Positions 26,029 to 33,789 of a stretch of DNA of 64,000 nucleotides are shown one piece after another. Each line of letters opens with the position of its first letter. Within the stretch, counting starts at the first letter, position 1. The DNA comes from Pseudolactococcus chungangensis CAU 28 = DSM 22330 (GTDB lineage: Bacteria > Bacillota > Bacilli > Lactobacillales > Streptococcaceae). Location of the stretch: positions 142,467 to 206,466 of the forward strand of contig NZ_JXJT01000001.1 of NCBI RefSeq assembly GCF_002441885.1. Direction: 5' to 3'. The translations under genes were made by a program, and so were the position numbers. The notes beneath the pieces are model-generated. The model was not told the DNA's origin and did no database searches. It was given only the letters and a program-made list of their open reading frames with translations.

Positions 26029-26137
26029 TCTGTAAGGTCGAGATTTAACGCTGACGGCACTTTAAGATTGTTTTGGTATAAATATGTACCTGATTACTAA
26101 AGTGGCGTGTGTGGCGTTTTGAGAGGATTTAAGTATA

Positions 26138-26413
26138 ATGAACCAAGAAAAATTAAAGCGAGTAAATGAAATTAATAAAGATATTTCTGAAATAGAAAAA
26201 TTTTTAGATTTCATGACATTTAGTAGATGTAGAATCAATATTTTGGGTAAAATCTCAGTTGAGAGGGGCATAATTTTCAGAATACCAGCTTATGGCGGTA
26301 CTGTAAATTATGATTATACAGTACCGAAAGAGTTGACTAGCGAAGTCTTAAAAGTGATTAGAGACCACAGAGAGAAACTAATTTCTGAGCAGAATGTATT
26401 GTGGGGTGGATAA
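26138..26413 (+). CDS. Hypothetical phage protein, 91 residues
   Basis: Helical N-terminus (KRVNEINKDISEIEKFLDFM) then a beta-rich middle (RIPAYGGTVNYDYTVPKEL) and a final helix. GAGAGGA lies 12 bases upstream. The TAATG junction couples it to a membrane protein gene. Unknown function. Confidence 0.55.
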   Translation: MNQEKLKRVNEINKDISEIEKFLDFMTFSRCRINILGKISVERGIIFRIPAYGGTVNYDYTVPKELTSEVLKVIRDHREKLISEQNVLWGG

Positions 26414-26586
26414 TGAAAAAGAAATTTTCTATTATTAATTTTGCTTTTTATATAATCTTAGGAATGGTAATCGTTGGAGGAATTGACTACTTTATCAATA
26501 ACAAAATTAGTTTAATTTGGGCGATTGTAGGAATTTCTCTGATGTTTTCGTTTGAAATGGTTAAGAAAAGTAAGCATGATGAATGA
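26413..26586 (+). CDS. Small two-helix membrane protein, 57 residues
   Basis: Two hydrophobic segments (FAFYIILGMVIVGGIDYFI and LIWAIVGISLMFSF) joined by a short polar turn, with Lys-rich ends. The ATG at 26413 overlaps the previous stop. Size resembles small holin-like or accessory membrane proteins, but it is an early-region gene and no role is assigned. Confidence 0.6.
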   Translation: MKKKFSIINFAFYIILGMVIVGGIDYFINNKISLIWAIVGISLMFSFEMVKKSKHDE

Positions 26587-26642
26587 CTATTTTCGTGACA
26601 TCAAGAAATATTGAAATAGCAAGGTTTAGAAAGTGAGAAGGT

Positions 26643-27023
26643 ATGGTATTTAGAAATCAAATTAAAAATGAAATCGTGACAAGGGATGCGCCTTGTGGAT
26701 TCTCGAAATCTAGGCATAAGAAAATGGTCAAGAAGAAAATAGCGAAAGACATCTCTTTAGAAGATATTAATAATATCGGATATGGACTTGGAATAGCAAT
26801 CAAAACGTTCAGAGATGCAATTGCTAGAGCCTTTGGTGACGATGATGATGACATCAAGTGTGAAACGTGCGGTAAATTGATTGATTGCGATTGTATGCAA
26901 TGTCATGAATGTGACCATAGTTTAACTTGTGATACGTGTGGATTTTGCCATACTGACGGGTGGGAGGCTATGGATTGTTGGTCAAGCGAAAACGACCCAG
27001 ATTATGACCCATTTGATATTTAA
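26643..27023 (+). CDS. Cysteine-rich putative zinc-binding phage protein, 126 residues
   Basis: The C-terminal half holds about ten cysteines in CETCGKLIDCDCMQCHECDH and CDTCGFCH, consistent with two zinc sites; the end is acidic (DPDYDPFDI). The N-terminal half is basic. It may bind nucleic acid, but no family is recognised. AAGTGAGAAGG upstream belongs to a leader repeated before the next gene. Confidence 0.55.
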   Translation: MVFRNQIKNEIVTRDAPCGFSKSRHKKMVKKKIAKDISLEDINNIGYGLGIAIKTFRDAIARAFGDDDDDIKCETCGKLIDCDCMQCHECDHSLTCDTCGFCHTDGWEAMDCWSSENDPDYDPFDI

Positions 27024-27060
27024 ACCCGTGGAATTGCAAGGGTTTAGAAAGTGAGTAGAG

Positions 27061-27396
27061 ATGAAAACAGAAGAATTAATCAAAGCGAAAAAGTATATCG
27101 AGCATGTTATTGGAACGATTAAACATGATGGGCATTTAGTAACTATTCAAACAGACTGGATTTTGCCTGATTTAGAAAAAGCACTCGCAGCGATTGGAGG
27201 GGATGGATGTTCTTCAGACACCGACGAACTTTCGGTTGAAAAACTCCAAGAACAGCTCAACACTGCGAAAATGGCACTGATAAGCATTAAGTGGAGAACT
27301 GAACGTGATGAACTAGAAACGTATCATGTTGAAAGAAACCATGATATTCATAAAGATGCTATTGATGCACTCGCAGCGATTGGAGGGTTTGAATGA
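27061..27396 (+). CDS. Hypothetical phage protein with internal repeat, 111 residues
   Basis: Soluble helical protein. ALAAIGG occurs at residues 41-47 and again at the C-terminus, encoded by the same 20-bp DNA (27181-27200 and 27367-27386), a sign of duplication or fusion of two related short genes. The start follows the same leader type as the Cys-rich gene. Function unknown. Confidence 0.55.
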   Translation: MKTEELIKAKKYIEHVIGTIKHDGHLVTIQTDWILPDLEKALAAIGGDGCSSDTDELSVEKLQEQLNTAKMALISIKWRTERDELETYHVERNHDIHKDAIDALAAIGGFE

Positions 27397-27445
27397 CATT
27401 TACGGCTGAACAGAATGGGATTGTAGATGGTTAGAAAGGGGTATC

Positions 27446-27871
27446 GTGGCAGATAAGTTAGACAGAGTGATAGCAGACTATGTAAATGGTAGGATAGATG
27501 CCAAGATTAAATCTATCGAAAGCAGATATCTGTATCGTCAAAAGGTGGATAATCTAGGTATCAGGACAAGTTATTCTGGTGGCTCAGAGCAAGAAAGTCA
27601 TGTAATTAGCAAGGAAGATTTAGATAACGACGCAGAGTTTAGCAGCCTTAAAGAAGTGGCTTATATCTTCAGTATGTGGTATGAGCCACTTAGAGATGTT
27701 GAAAAGGAAGTTATCAAACTAAAGCTGAGTGGTTATACTGGATTACCTTGGTATCGTGTCATGATGGAGCTTGATTTAAAGGATATAGACATATCACAGA
27801 AACAAGCTAAGCGGATATTTTATCAGTTTAAGCGGGATATTGAGCCGTTCATATTGCATTGCTTGAATTGA
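27446..27871 (+). CDS. ArpU-like late transcription regulator
   Basis: A 141-residue protein of the ArpU/RinA-type phage regulator group, a sigma-region-4-like fold placed at the end of the early region that switches on late genes. The C-terminal half WYEPLRDVEKEVIKLKLSGY and GLPWYRVMMELDLKDIDISQ is the helix-turn-helix part. Start is a GTG with AAAGGGG upstream. The presumed target is the promoter of the following RNA and packaging genes. Confidence 0.8.
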   Translation: MADKLDRVIADYVNGRIDAKIKSIESRYLYRQKVDNLGIRTSYSGGSEQESHVISKEDLDNDAEFSSLKEVAYIFSMWYEPLRDVEKEVIKLKLSGYTGLPWYRVMMELDLKDIDISQKQAKRIFYQFKRDIEPFILHCLN

Positions 27872-28115
27872 GTGGGTCAAATCGTAATAAAAACGATGCG
27901 AAAAAGGAATGAAAACGACGCACTGACCACTAAAAATCAAGATATACTAGTATTATGATGATTGCGGATAGATATTCAATCACACACATTAATCACGTAT
28001 TACCGCATGATTCTTGCAGGCATGTCCTGCGTACATAATATGTGCGATCTTGAACCACACTAAAAGCAAAGCTAGGTTTATTGTGATTTTTGACTGCTAG
28101 GAAAGACTAGCGCAC

Positions 28116-28199
28116 GGAAAGACTTGTCTATTGGTAAGACTAATTGACCTGCTAAGTCAATGGCGAATTTCGTTTAAGAGTTCGATTCTCTTTCTTTCC
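28116..28199 (+). tRNA. tRNA-Ser (anticodon GCU)
   Basis: Class II cloverleaf by eye: acceptor GGAAAGA/TCTTTCC (7 bp), D-loop TATTGGTAA, anticodon stem TTGAC/GTCAA with loop CTGCTAA (anticodon GCT at 28151-28153), a variable arm CGA-ATT-TCG, and T-arm AAGAG-TTCGATT-CTCTT. It would read AGC and AGU codons. CCA is not encoded, and the base after the acceptor is T, not the G usual in tRNA-Ser. The D-stem is short. Confidence 0.85.
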
Positions 28200-28802
28200 T
28201 TGTAGGCAGTAATTGCCGTAAGTTTGTGTATTTGGTTTGCAGTACTATTTGTCGCCTTTAAATTAATTGCTAAACAAGAACTCAAAGTAGCCTAACAGCT
28301 ACACAAGTTTCTAGTCGCTAAAATGTTTTCAGGTTGGCATTTATCATTGCGGTTAGTCCACAGTAGACATCGCACGGGATATGTGTGCAGGTAGCTCGTT
28401 CTGGTTCTAGTCCAGAGGTGTCAGTTATTAATCTTGGTCTGATTAATAGTTATTTAAAACTGCTTACATTGTGGTTAGTCCACAGTTGACAAGTTGGTAC
28501 ATTCAGGCTGAAATTACCTGATATCCGTTCGATTCGGAGATTGTCAGTTAAGGTTATGATAGTGATGCCTTGAGGTAGCTCCTCTAAAAACATCTTTGAC
28601 ACAATAGCTGTCATTGTTGGTCTATCGTGGTACTCCGTACGTGACTTAAGGCCAAAAGTCCGGGAGCTAAGTTTCTGATTGATCATCAGTAGCCGTTGAC
28701 ATTGCTGGGCAGTAGCTTATGAATGCAGACGCGTTTGTAAGTGCAGGTTCGATTCCTGTGTTGTCAGTAGCTTAGTTGGTATAAGCGTGAGTAAATAATC
28801 AA

Positions 28803-28827
28803 GTCATAGCATGCGCTGTGGCTTTTT
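28803..28827 (+). terminator. Terminator of the structured RNA
   Basis: GTCATAGC (28803-28810) and GCTGTGGC (28815-28822) form an 8-bp stem with two G-T pairs and an ATGC loop, followed by TTTTT. Confidence 0.8.
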
Positions 28828-28850
28828 GTGTGGAAAGGTTTGGGATAGGT

Positions 28851-28940
28851 ATGGAACGTATTGTTGATATAGTGTTTAGAGCTGCTATTTATGTTATAGG
28901 TTTTTATGTTGGAGTTAGGCACGAGAGGAATAAACGATAA
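28851..28940 (+). CDS. Very small membrane protein, 29 residues
   Basis: MERIVDIVFRAAIYVIGFYV is a single hydrophobic helix followed by a basic tail (RHERNKR). It follows the leader GGAAAGGTTTGGGATAGGT, which recurs almost unchanged before the next two genes, a good sign that it is translated. Function unknown. Confidence 0.55.
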   Translation: MERIVDIVFRAAIYVIGFYVGVRHERNKR

Positions 28941-28960
28941 GGAAAGGATATAGGATAGGC

Positions 28961-29392
28961 ATGGTATCAATTGTAGATGATTCTGTAATAAAAGAATTTT
29001 TAAATGGGACTAGGGATGTCATTTTCATCGGGTTAGAAAACTACATCAATTCTCCTCAATTTAAATGCATAAAACATAAAATTTTAAATATAGACAGTTC
29101 AGCATCTATAAAAACGGTGATGGTTTTTAGATATGAAAAAGATTTAAAAAAATACATTCGTTTAAAAGAAACCAACGGGTTCCACTATGCTGTCGGTATC
29201 GCTCTTGGATATCATCATTTGGCAGTTAGTTGGTGGAATGATTGCCAGTTAAATATTATAGAAGATGATAGAGATGAATCTCCTTTAATTTCATATCGTT
29301 CGTTTTTTTACAAAGTGCCACAAAAATATGCCGTTGAAATATTAAGGGATTTAGTATTATCGGGAGAAGATAGCGTTCAATTGACGTACTGA
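28961..29392 (+). CDS. Hypothetical phage protein, 143 residues
   Basis: No family recognised. Soluble mixed alpha/beta protein (GFHYAVGIALGYHHLAVSWW near residues 77-96) without signal peptide. The leader GGAAAGGATATAGGATAGG directly precedes the start and is shared with the HNH gene. It lies between the structured RNA and the packaging genes, so may be a moron-type gene. Confidence 0.6.
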   Translation: MVSIVDDSVIKEFLNGTRDVIFIGLENYINSPQFKCIKHKILNIDSSASIKTVMVFRYEKDLKKYIRLKETNGFHYAVGIALGYHHLAVSWWNDCQLNIIEDDRDESPLISYRSFFYKVPQKYAVEILRDLVLSGEDSVQLTY

Positions 29393-29417
29393 TAAAGGAA
29401 AGGATATAGGATAGGTT

Positions 29418-29768
29418 ATGACTGATGTAAAATTCTATAAGTCTCCGAGATGGTTAGCTAAACGTGACTCTATCCTGAGGCGTGACAAGTACGAATGCCA
29501 GAATTGCAAAAGGTACTTTAAAAATAAAGAAGCTAAGACTGTACATCATATATACTTCTATGAGGACTATCCTAAGTTATCTTTGGTTAGCTGGAACCTT
29601 ATCAGTCTGTGTAATGAGTGTCATAATAAAATGCACAATCGCTTTGACGATACGCCTACTAAGTTAGGAATTATTTTGCAGGAAAAGAAAAAGAAAGAAT
29701 TTGAAAATTGGTTAACCCCCCTATTAATTGTAATAAAAATTGAGGTTCTAAGGGAACGACTAGGGTAG
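29418..29768 (+). CDS. Phage HNH endonuclease
   Basis: Nicking endonuclease adjacent to the terminase genes; in cos phages such proteins work with the large terminase to cut cohesive ends. Features: zinc pair CQNC, catalytic TVHHIYFYEDYP, and CNECHNKMHNRF. At 116 residues it is typical. The last residues (LLIVIKIEVLRERLG) are hydrophobic and unusual. GGAAAGGATATAGGATAGG leader precedes it. Confidence 0.88.
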   Translation: MTDVKFYKSPRWLAKRDSILRRDKYECQNCKRYFKNKEAKTVHHIYFYEDYPKLSLVSWNLISLCNECHNKMHNRFDDTPTKLGIILQEKKKKEFENWLTPLLIVIKIEVLRERLG

Positions 29769-29770
29769 TC
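29715..29770. other. Candidate cos region
   Basis: A CCCCCC tract in TTAACCCCCCTATTAATTG at the end of the HNH gene, just before terS, is where cos phages with HNH endonucleases often cut. Evidence is positional only. Confidence 0.2.
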
Positions 29771-29831
29771 TTTTCCAAATTTACGAGAATTTTGAAAAAC
29801 TTTTTTTCATAATCTGAAAGGAGGTGATGGA

Positions 29832-30176
29832 TTGGAGAAGATACCTACAGAACGCACGATTTACGACTATACGATAAAGCAAATGAAGGCGTTAAAAGTG
29901 CATGATGTTGCGTACAACAGAATTGTCGGGATTTACGCTGGAATGTTAAGGCAATATTATATTTTAGTCAACGATTGGGAGAAAAACGGTTGCCCTGCAA
30001 CTGTTGAAAGTGCTGCAGGTACTCTTAAGAAGCATCCGTCACTTGATCAGATCGAAAAATTAAGGAAAGATATACTATCTTACTCTAATCAGCTAATGCT
30101 TAACCCCAAGTCAAATAATGCTGGCCAAATTAAAGATGATGACGAACCGAACCCGTTCGCAAATTTCATAAAGTAA
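29832..30176 (+). CDS. terS: Terminase small subunit (P27 family)
   Basis: DNA-recognition subunit of the packaging motor. The 114-residue length, the helical middle (YNRIVGIYAGMLRQYYILVN) and the C-terminal DDDEPNPFANFIK are typical of P27-type proteins. The start is a TTG with a perfect AAAGGAGGTGAT before it; the ATG at 29827 is in another frame. Twelve bases separate it from terL. Confidence 0.85.
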   Translation: MEKIPTERTIYDYTIKQMKALKVHDVAYNRIVGIYAGMLRQYYILVNDWEKNGCPATVESAAGTLKKHPSLDQIEKLRKDILSYSNQLMLNPKSNNAGQIKDDDEPNPFANFIK

Positions 30177-30188
30177 AGGAGGTGAGGA

Positions 30189-31997
30189 ATGGAAAAATTA
30201 AGCGACAATTTTTTAGAAGCTAAAAAATACGCAGACGATTTAGTCAGTGGTAAGAAACTAGCTAATATAGAACAAGTTCAAGCCGCTCAAAGATTTATTG
30301 ACGACTTGAAATCTGGTAAATGGGATTTTAGGAGCGATCAGTTTGATTTTGTTATAGGGCTTATTGAAGGTACTATAAAGCACCAGCAAGGACAAGACTT
30401 AAATGGAGTTGACTTATCTGGAACTCCTCTTTTGCTTTTGTCTTGGCAAAAATTCATTATAGTTAATTTGTTCGGTTTCTTTAACAAAGGAACAAGTATT
30501 AGGCGATTTAATGAAGCGCTTATTTTTTTACCCAGAAAACAAGGCAAAACGGCTTTTTCTAGCGCTTTGAGTTGGGCTAAAGGTGTTGTTGATAGAAAAT
30601 CAGGGAGTAAAGTTTACATACTAGCTAACTCAATAGACCAAACCAAAGAAGCTTTTGGGTTTTTGTCTTATAACCTATCTTTAGTAAGAAAAGGATTTAA
30701 AAAATTCAGGTTGCGAGACAATAATCAAGAACACTCTATCAAAGCCGAGTTTTCGGACGGGAAGATAGAAGTTATTGCCAAGGCTAATCAAGAGGACAAG
30801 TTAGATTCATTCAACTGTAACGGATTGATACTTGACGAAATACACTCGTGGAAAAAGGCTGGCGCAAAGAAGTACACACTGATGAAGAATGCCATGAAAG
30901 CATATCGTAATAAATTATTGGTCGGTATTTCAACAGCTGGTGACGTTGCTAATGGTTTCCTTGCAATGAGGATTCAAACTCTTAAGAAATTTCTTGACGG
31001 CCAGATAAACGATCCCGTCTATGACAGCTATTTCATTTTTTTATGCATGGCTGAACAAGATAAAAAGGGTAACATTTTAAATCCAGTAACGCACGAGATT
31101 ACAACGATTGATGACCCACAAGTTTTAGAATCTTTGACACCATCATTAAATCAGACGACAACGCTATCCGATTTGTTAGCAGATGCAAGACAAGCAATGT
31201 TAGAGCCTCAATTAAAGTCAGAGTTTTTAAACAAGACTTTAAATGTATTTACGACTGCCGAAAACGCTTATTTTGATATAGACGAATTTAAATACTCTGA
31301 TAGCCAGTTCGATTGGACGATTGAGGAGTTATCAAAATTGCCGATTGTTTGGTATGGCGGGGCTGACTTGTCTAAGTTGCACGATTTAACAGCTGCTGCA
31401 TTATACGGCACGCTGAAAGACCATAAATACACTGACACAGAAGGTGTAGAACATGTCAAAAATATAGACATTTCGATCACTCACGCTTTCTTTCCTCGCG
31501 CAAGAGCCATTGAAAAAGCTGAGGTTGATAATATACCACTGTTCGAATGGTCTGAGGAAGGTTGGGCAACGTTGAGTAATACGCCTACAGTTCTATATGA
31601 TGATGTTGTCAAGTGGTTTATTAATATGCGAGGTTTAGGTTTTAAAATTCGTGAAGTACATTTTGATAAAAAATTTGGGCGTGAGTTTTTCTTGAAGATG
31701 AAAAAAGCCAAATTCAAAATGCTAGATGCTCCTCAATATTTTTATAGGAAATCAGAGGGGTTTAGGCATATTGAAGTTAAGGCAAAGAATGCTGAGCTGT
31801 ACTACGTCCACAGCTTAGCTTATGAGTATTGTGTTAGCAATGTGGTAGCAATTGAAAAAACTGATGATATGATTCAGTTTGAAAAAGTTTTGCCAAATCA
31901 ACGTATTGACTTATTCGATGCAAGTGTATTTGCTTGTGTTGCAAGTCTTGAGGCTGGTGAATCTAAACAACAAAAAGAAGCATGGGGAATTAAGTAA
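30189..31997 (+). CDS. terL: Terminase large subunit
   Basis: ATPase and nuclease of the DNA packaging motor. The ATPase domain has Walker [13 protein letters not shown] (about residue 117) and Walker [11 protein letters not shown]. The nuclease domain begins with [14 protein letters not shown] and includes the late Asp in [11 protein letters not shown]. Length 602 is normal. AAAGGAGGTGAGG precedes the start; the portal gene starts directly after its stop. Confidence 0.95.
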   Translation: MEKLSDNFLEAKKYADDLVSGKKLANIEQVQAAQRFIDDLKSGKWDFRSDQFDFVIGLIEGTIKHQQGQDLNGVDLSGTPLLLLSWQKFIIVNLFGFFNKGTSIRRFNEALIFLPRKQGKTAFSSALSWAKGVVDRKSGSKVYILANSIDQTKEAFGFLSYNLSLVRKGFKKFRLRDNNQEHSIKAEFSDGKIEVIAKANQEDKLDSFNCNGLILDEIHSWKKAGAKKYTLMKNAMKAYRNKLLVGISTAGDVANGFLAMRIQTLKKFLDGQINDPVYDSYFIFLCMAEQDKKGNILNPVTHEITTIDDPQVLESLTPSLNQTTTLSDLLADARQAMLEPQLKSEFLNKTLNVFTTAENAYFDIDEFKYSDSQFDWTIEELSKLPIVWYGGADLSKLHDLTAAALYGTLKDHKYTDTEGVEHVKNIDISITHAFFPRARAIEKAEVDNIPLFEWSEEGWATLSNTPTVLYDDVVKWFINMRGLGFKIREVHFDKKFGREFFLKMKKAKFKMLDAPQYFYRKSEGFRHIEVKAKNAELYYVHSLAYEYCVSNVVAIEKTDDMIQFEKVLPNQRIDLFDASVFACVASLEAGESKQQKEAWGIK

Positions 31998-33206
31998 ATG
32001 GCTTTTAATTTTATGAAAAAGAAGCAGGTCAGGTCAGATCCTGGCGCTATAAGTGTAGAGTACGTGTCACCAATTCAATTCATCGAATCAATTTCAGACA
32101 GCTATGTCAGGCTTGCTGATAACCCAGAAGTCCGCATGGGAGTTGAGAGAATCGTCGACATGGTTTCTAGCATGACAATTCAACTTATGAAAAATTCCGA
32201 AAAAGGAGATACAAGGATATTTAATGGCTTATCAAGAGTTGTTGACATTGAACCTAATCCTTATATGACGAGGAAGAATTTCATTGCATGGATTGTGAGA
32301 ACTTTATTGATAGAAGGCGGTGGTAATGCTGTTGTTAAGCCAATATTTGATGGCTTAAAACTAAAAGAGCTTTTGCCGATTCCGCCAAATGCAACAACTT
32401 TCAACACTGATGATTATGAGTATTCAATCAACGTCAGTGGAAAAGAATATAGTCCAGATACTTTGTTGCATTTTTCAATAAATCCAAGACCTAACAATCC
32501 ATTTATCGGAAGTAGCTATGAATTTGTATTGAAAGATTTAGTAGATAATCTCAAACAGTCTTATGTTACTAAGAAATCTTTTATGAAATCTGAGTACATG
32601 CCAAGTCTTATCGTGTCAGTTGATGCTGATTCTGACACTTTTTCAAACGAAGAAGGACGTAAGAAGATTGAACAGCAGTATTTAAAGCGTGAAAATTCAA
32701 GAGCTCCTTGGATAACGCCGCAAGGTATTATCGACGTTCAAACTATAAAGCCTCTCACACTAAATGATTTGGCTTTAAACGACGCTGTAGAAATCGATAA
32801 AAAGACGGTAGCATCATTGCTTGGTGTTCCTCCTTTTCTTTTGGGTGTCGGGACTTACAACAAAGACGAGTATAACAACTTTGTGAATACTCGTATATTG
32901 TCAATAGCCCAATCTATTCAGCAAACCTTAAACAAACTCATTCTAGACCCTACAATGTACTTTAATTTCAATCCACGCAGTTTATATAATTACTCGCTCA
33001 CTGAGTTAGTAACTGCTGGTGTACAAATGGTCAGCGTTAATGCTCTAAGACGTAATGAGTTACGTAATTGGGTATCCTTGCCACCAGATGCCGAAATGGA
33101 TGATTTGTTAGTGCTTGAAAATTATATACAAGCGCATGACGTACAAAATCAAATGAAATTAGTCCAGAACCAATCGAAAGGAGGTGAGAATAATGAACAA
33201 TCGTAA
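31998..33206 (+). CDS. Portal protein (HK97 family)
   Basis: Dodecameric ring at the capsid vertex through which DNA passes. Family phrases include LADNPEVRMGVERIVDMVS and GVPPFLLGVGTYNKDEYNNF. Length 402 is usual. It begins immediately after terL and ends inside the protease gene (14-base overlap), where the AAAGGAGGTGA for the protease is embedded. Confidence 0.93.
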   Translation: MAFNFMKKKQVRSDPGAISVEYVSPIQFIESISDSYVRLADNPEVRMGVERIVDMVSSMTIQLMKNSEKGDTRIFNGLSRVVDIEPNPYMTRKNFIAWIVRTLLIEGGGNAVVKPIFDGLKLKELLPIPPNATTFNTDDYEYSINVSGKEYSPDTLLHFSINPRPNNPFIGSSYEFVLKDLVDNLKQSYVTKKSFMKSEYMPSLIVSVDADSDTFSNEEGRKKIEQQYLKRENSRAPWITPQGIIDVQTIKPLTLNDLALNDAVEIDKKTVASLLGVPPFLLGVGTYNKDEYNNFVNTRILSIAQSIQQTLNKLILDPTMYFNFNPRSLYNYSLTELVTAGVQMVSVNALRRNELRNWVSLPPDAEMDDLLVLENYIQAHDVQNQMKLVQNQSKGGENNEQS

Positions 33207-33789
33207 GTCTTTGCAAGCTAGAGACATCGGAAAGTTAGACAATAATCAAGAAGCTACTGATAAGAAGATTATCAGTGGTTATTTTATTGTCTTTGACACT
33301 GAAACAGAGCTTTATCCAGGCGTTCGAGAAGAAGTTTCACCAGATGCACTTGTAGGCGTTGATTTAAGCGACGTTAAAGCGCTTATAGACCATGACACTG
33401 CTAAAGTGTTAGGAAGAACTAAAGCGAACACACTGAGCTTATCAGTCGATTCTAAAGGACTTTATGGCGAAATCATCGTAAATGAATCAGACCAAGAAGC
33501 CATGAATCTATATTCACGTGTACAACGTGGAGATGTTGACCAGTGTTCTTTTGGTTTTGAAATTCTGAATGAAGAAATGATTCAAAATTCTGATGGAACT
33601 GTCAAATTTATTATCAAGTCAATCAATCTTTATGAAGTTTCTGTTGTGACTTTTCCGGCTTATCAAGAAACGGCTGTAGAAGCACGCAGTAAACAAATTG
33701 AAGATGCGCAAAAACGTACCTTGCAAACACGCAAGGATGAATTAAAGGAGAAATTAAATGGCATTAAAACAACTTATTTTGTCTCGTAA
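33193..33789 (+). CDS. Prohead maturation protease (HK97 family, S78)
   Basis: Serine protease that trims the capsid delta domain during prohead maturation. The fold is seen in ISGYFIVFDTETELYPGVRE, the catalytic His in LIDHDTAKVLGRT and the Ser in DQCSFGFEI. I use the ATG at 33193 because the ribosome binding site lies five bases upstream; the GTG at 33184 overlaps that site. Length 198. Confidence 0.92.
   Translation: MNNRKSLQARDIGKLDNNQEATDKKIISGYFIVFDTETELYPGVREEVSPDALVGVDLSDVKALIDHDTAKVLGRTKANTLSLSVDSKGLYGEIIVNESDQEAMNLYSRVQRGDVDQCSFGFEILNEEMIQNSDGTVKFIIKSINLYEVSVVTFPAYQETAVEARSKQIEDAQKRTLQTRKDELKEKLNGIKTTYFVS

Larger units (their letters stand above)
27940..28827 (+). ncRNA. Large structured phage RNA, GOLLD/ROOL-like candidate
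   Basis: About 0.9 kb without a credible ORF between the late regulator and the HNH/terminase genes. It begins near a -10-like TATACT (27943-27948), contains a tRNA-Ser, and ends in a strong terminator (28803-28827). Hairpins visible by eye include 28016-28030, 28031-28045, 28056-28085, 28096-28111, 28204-28217 and 28597-28613. Three modules at 28365-28423, 28487-28546 and 28697-28766 each have a long-range GACA/TGTC helix and a T-loop hairpin. Size, phage location and the embedded tRNA match what is known of GOLLD RNA in Lactobacillales prophages and, less well, ROOL. The exact 5' end is unknown. Confidence 0.6.

Noticed and set aside
28450-28686. Minus-strand ORF of 78 codons within the structured RNA
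   Set aside because: No ribosome site, no recognisable protein, opposite to all neighbouring genes, and it overlaps clear RNA hairpins.
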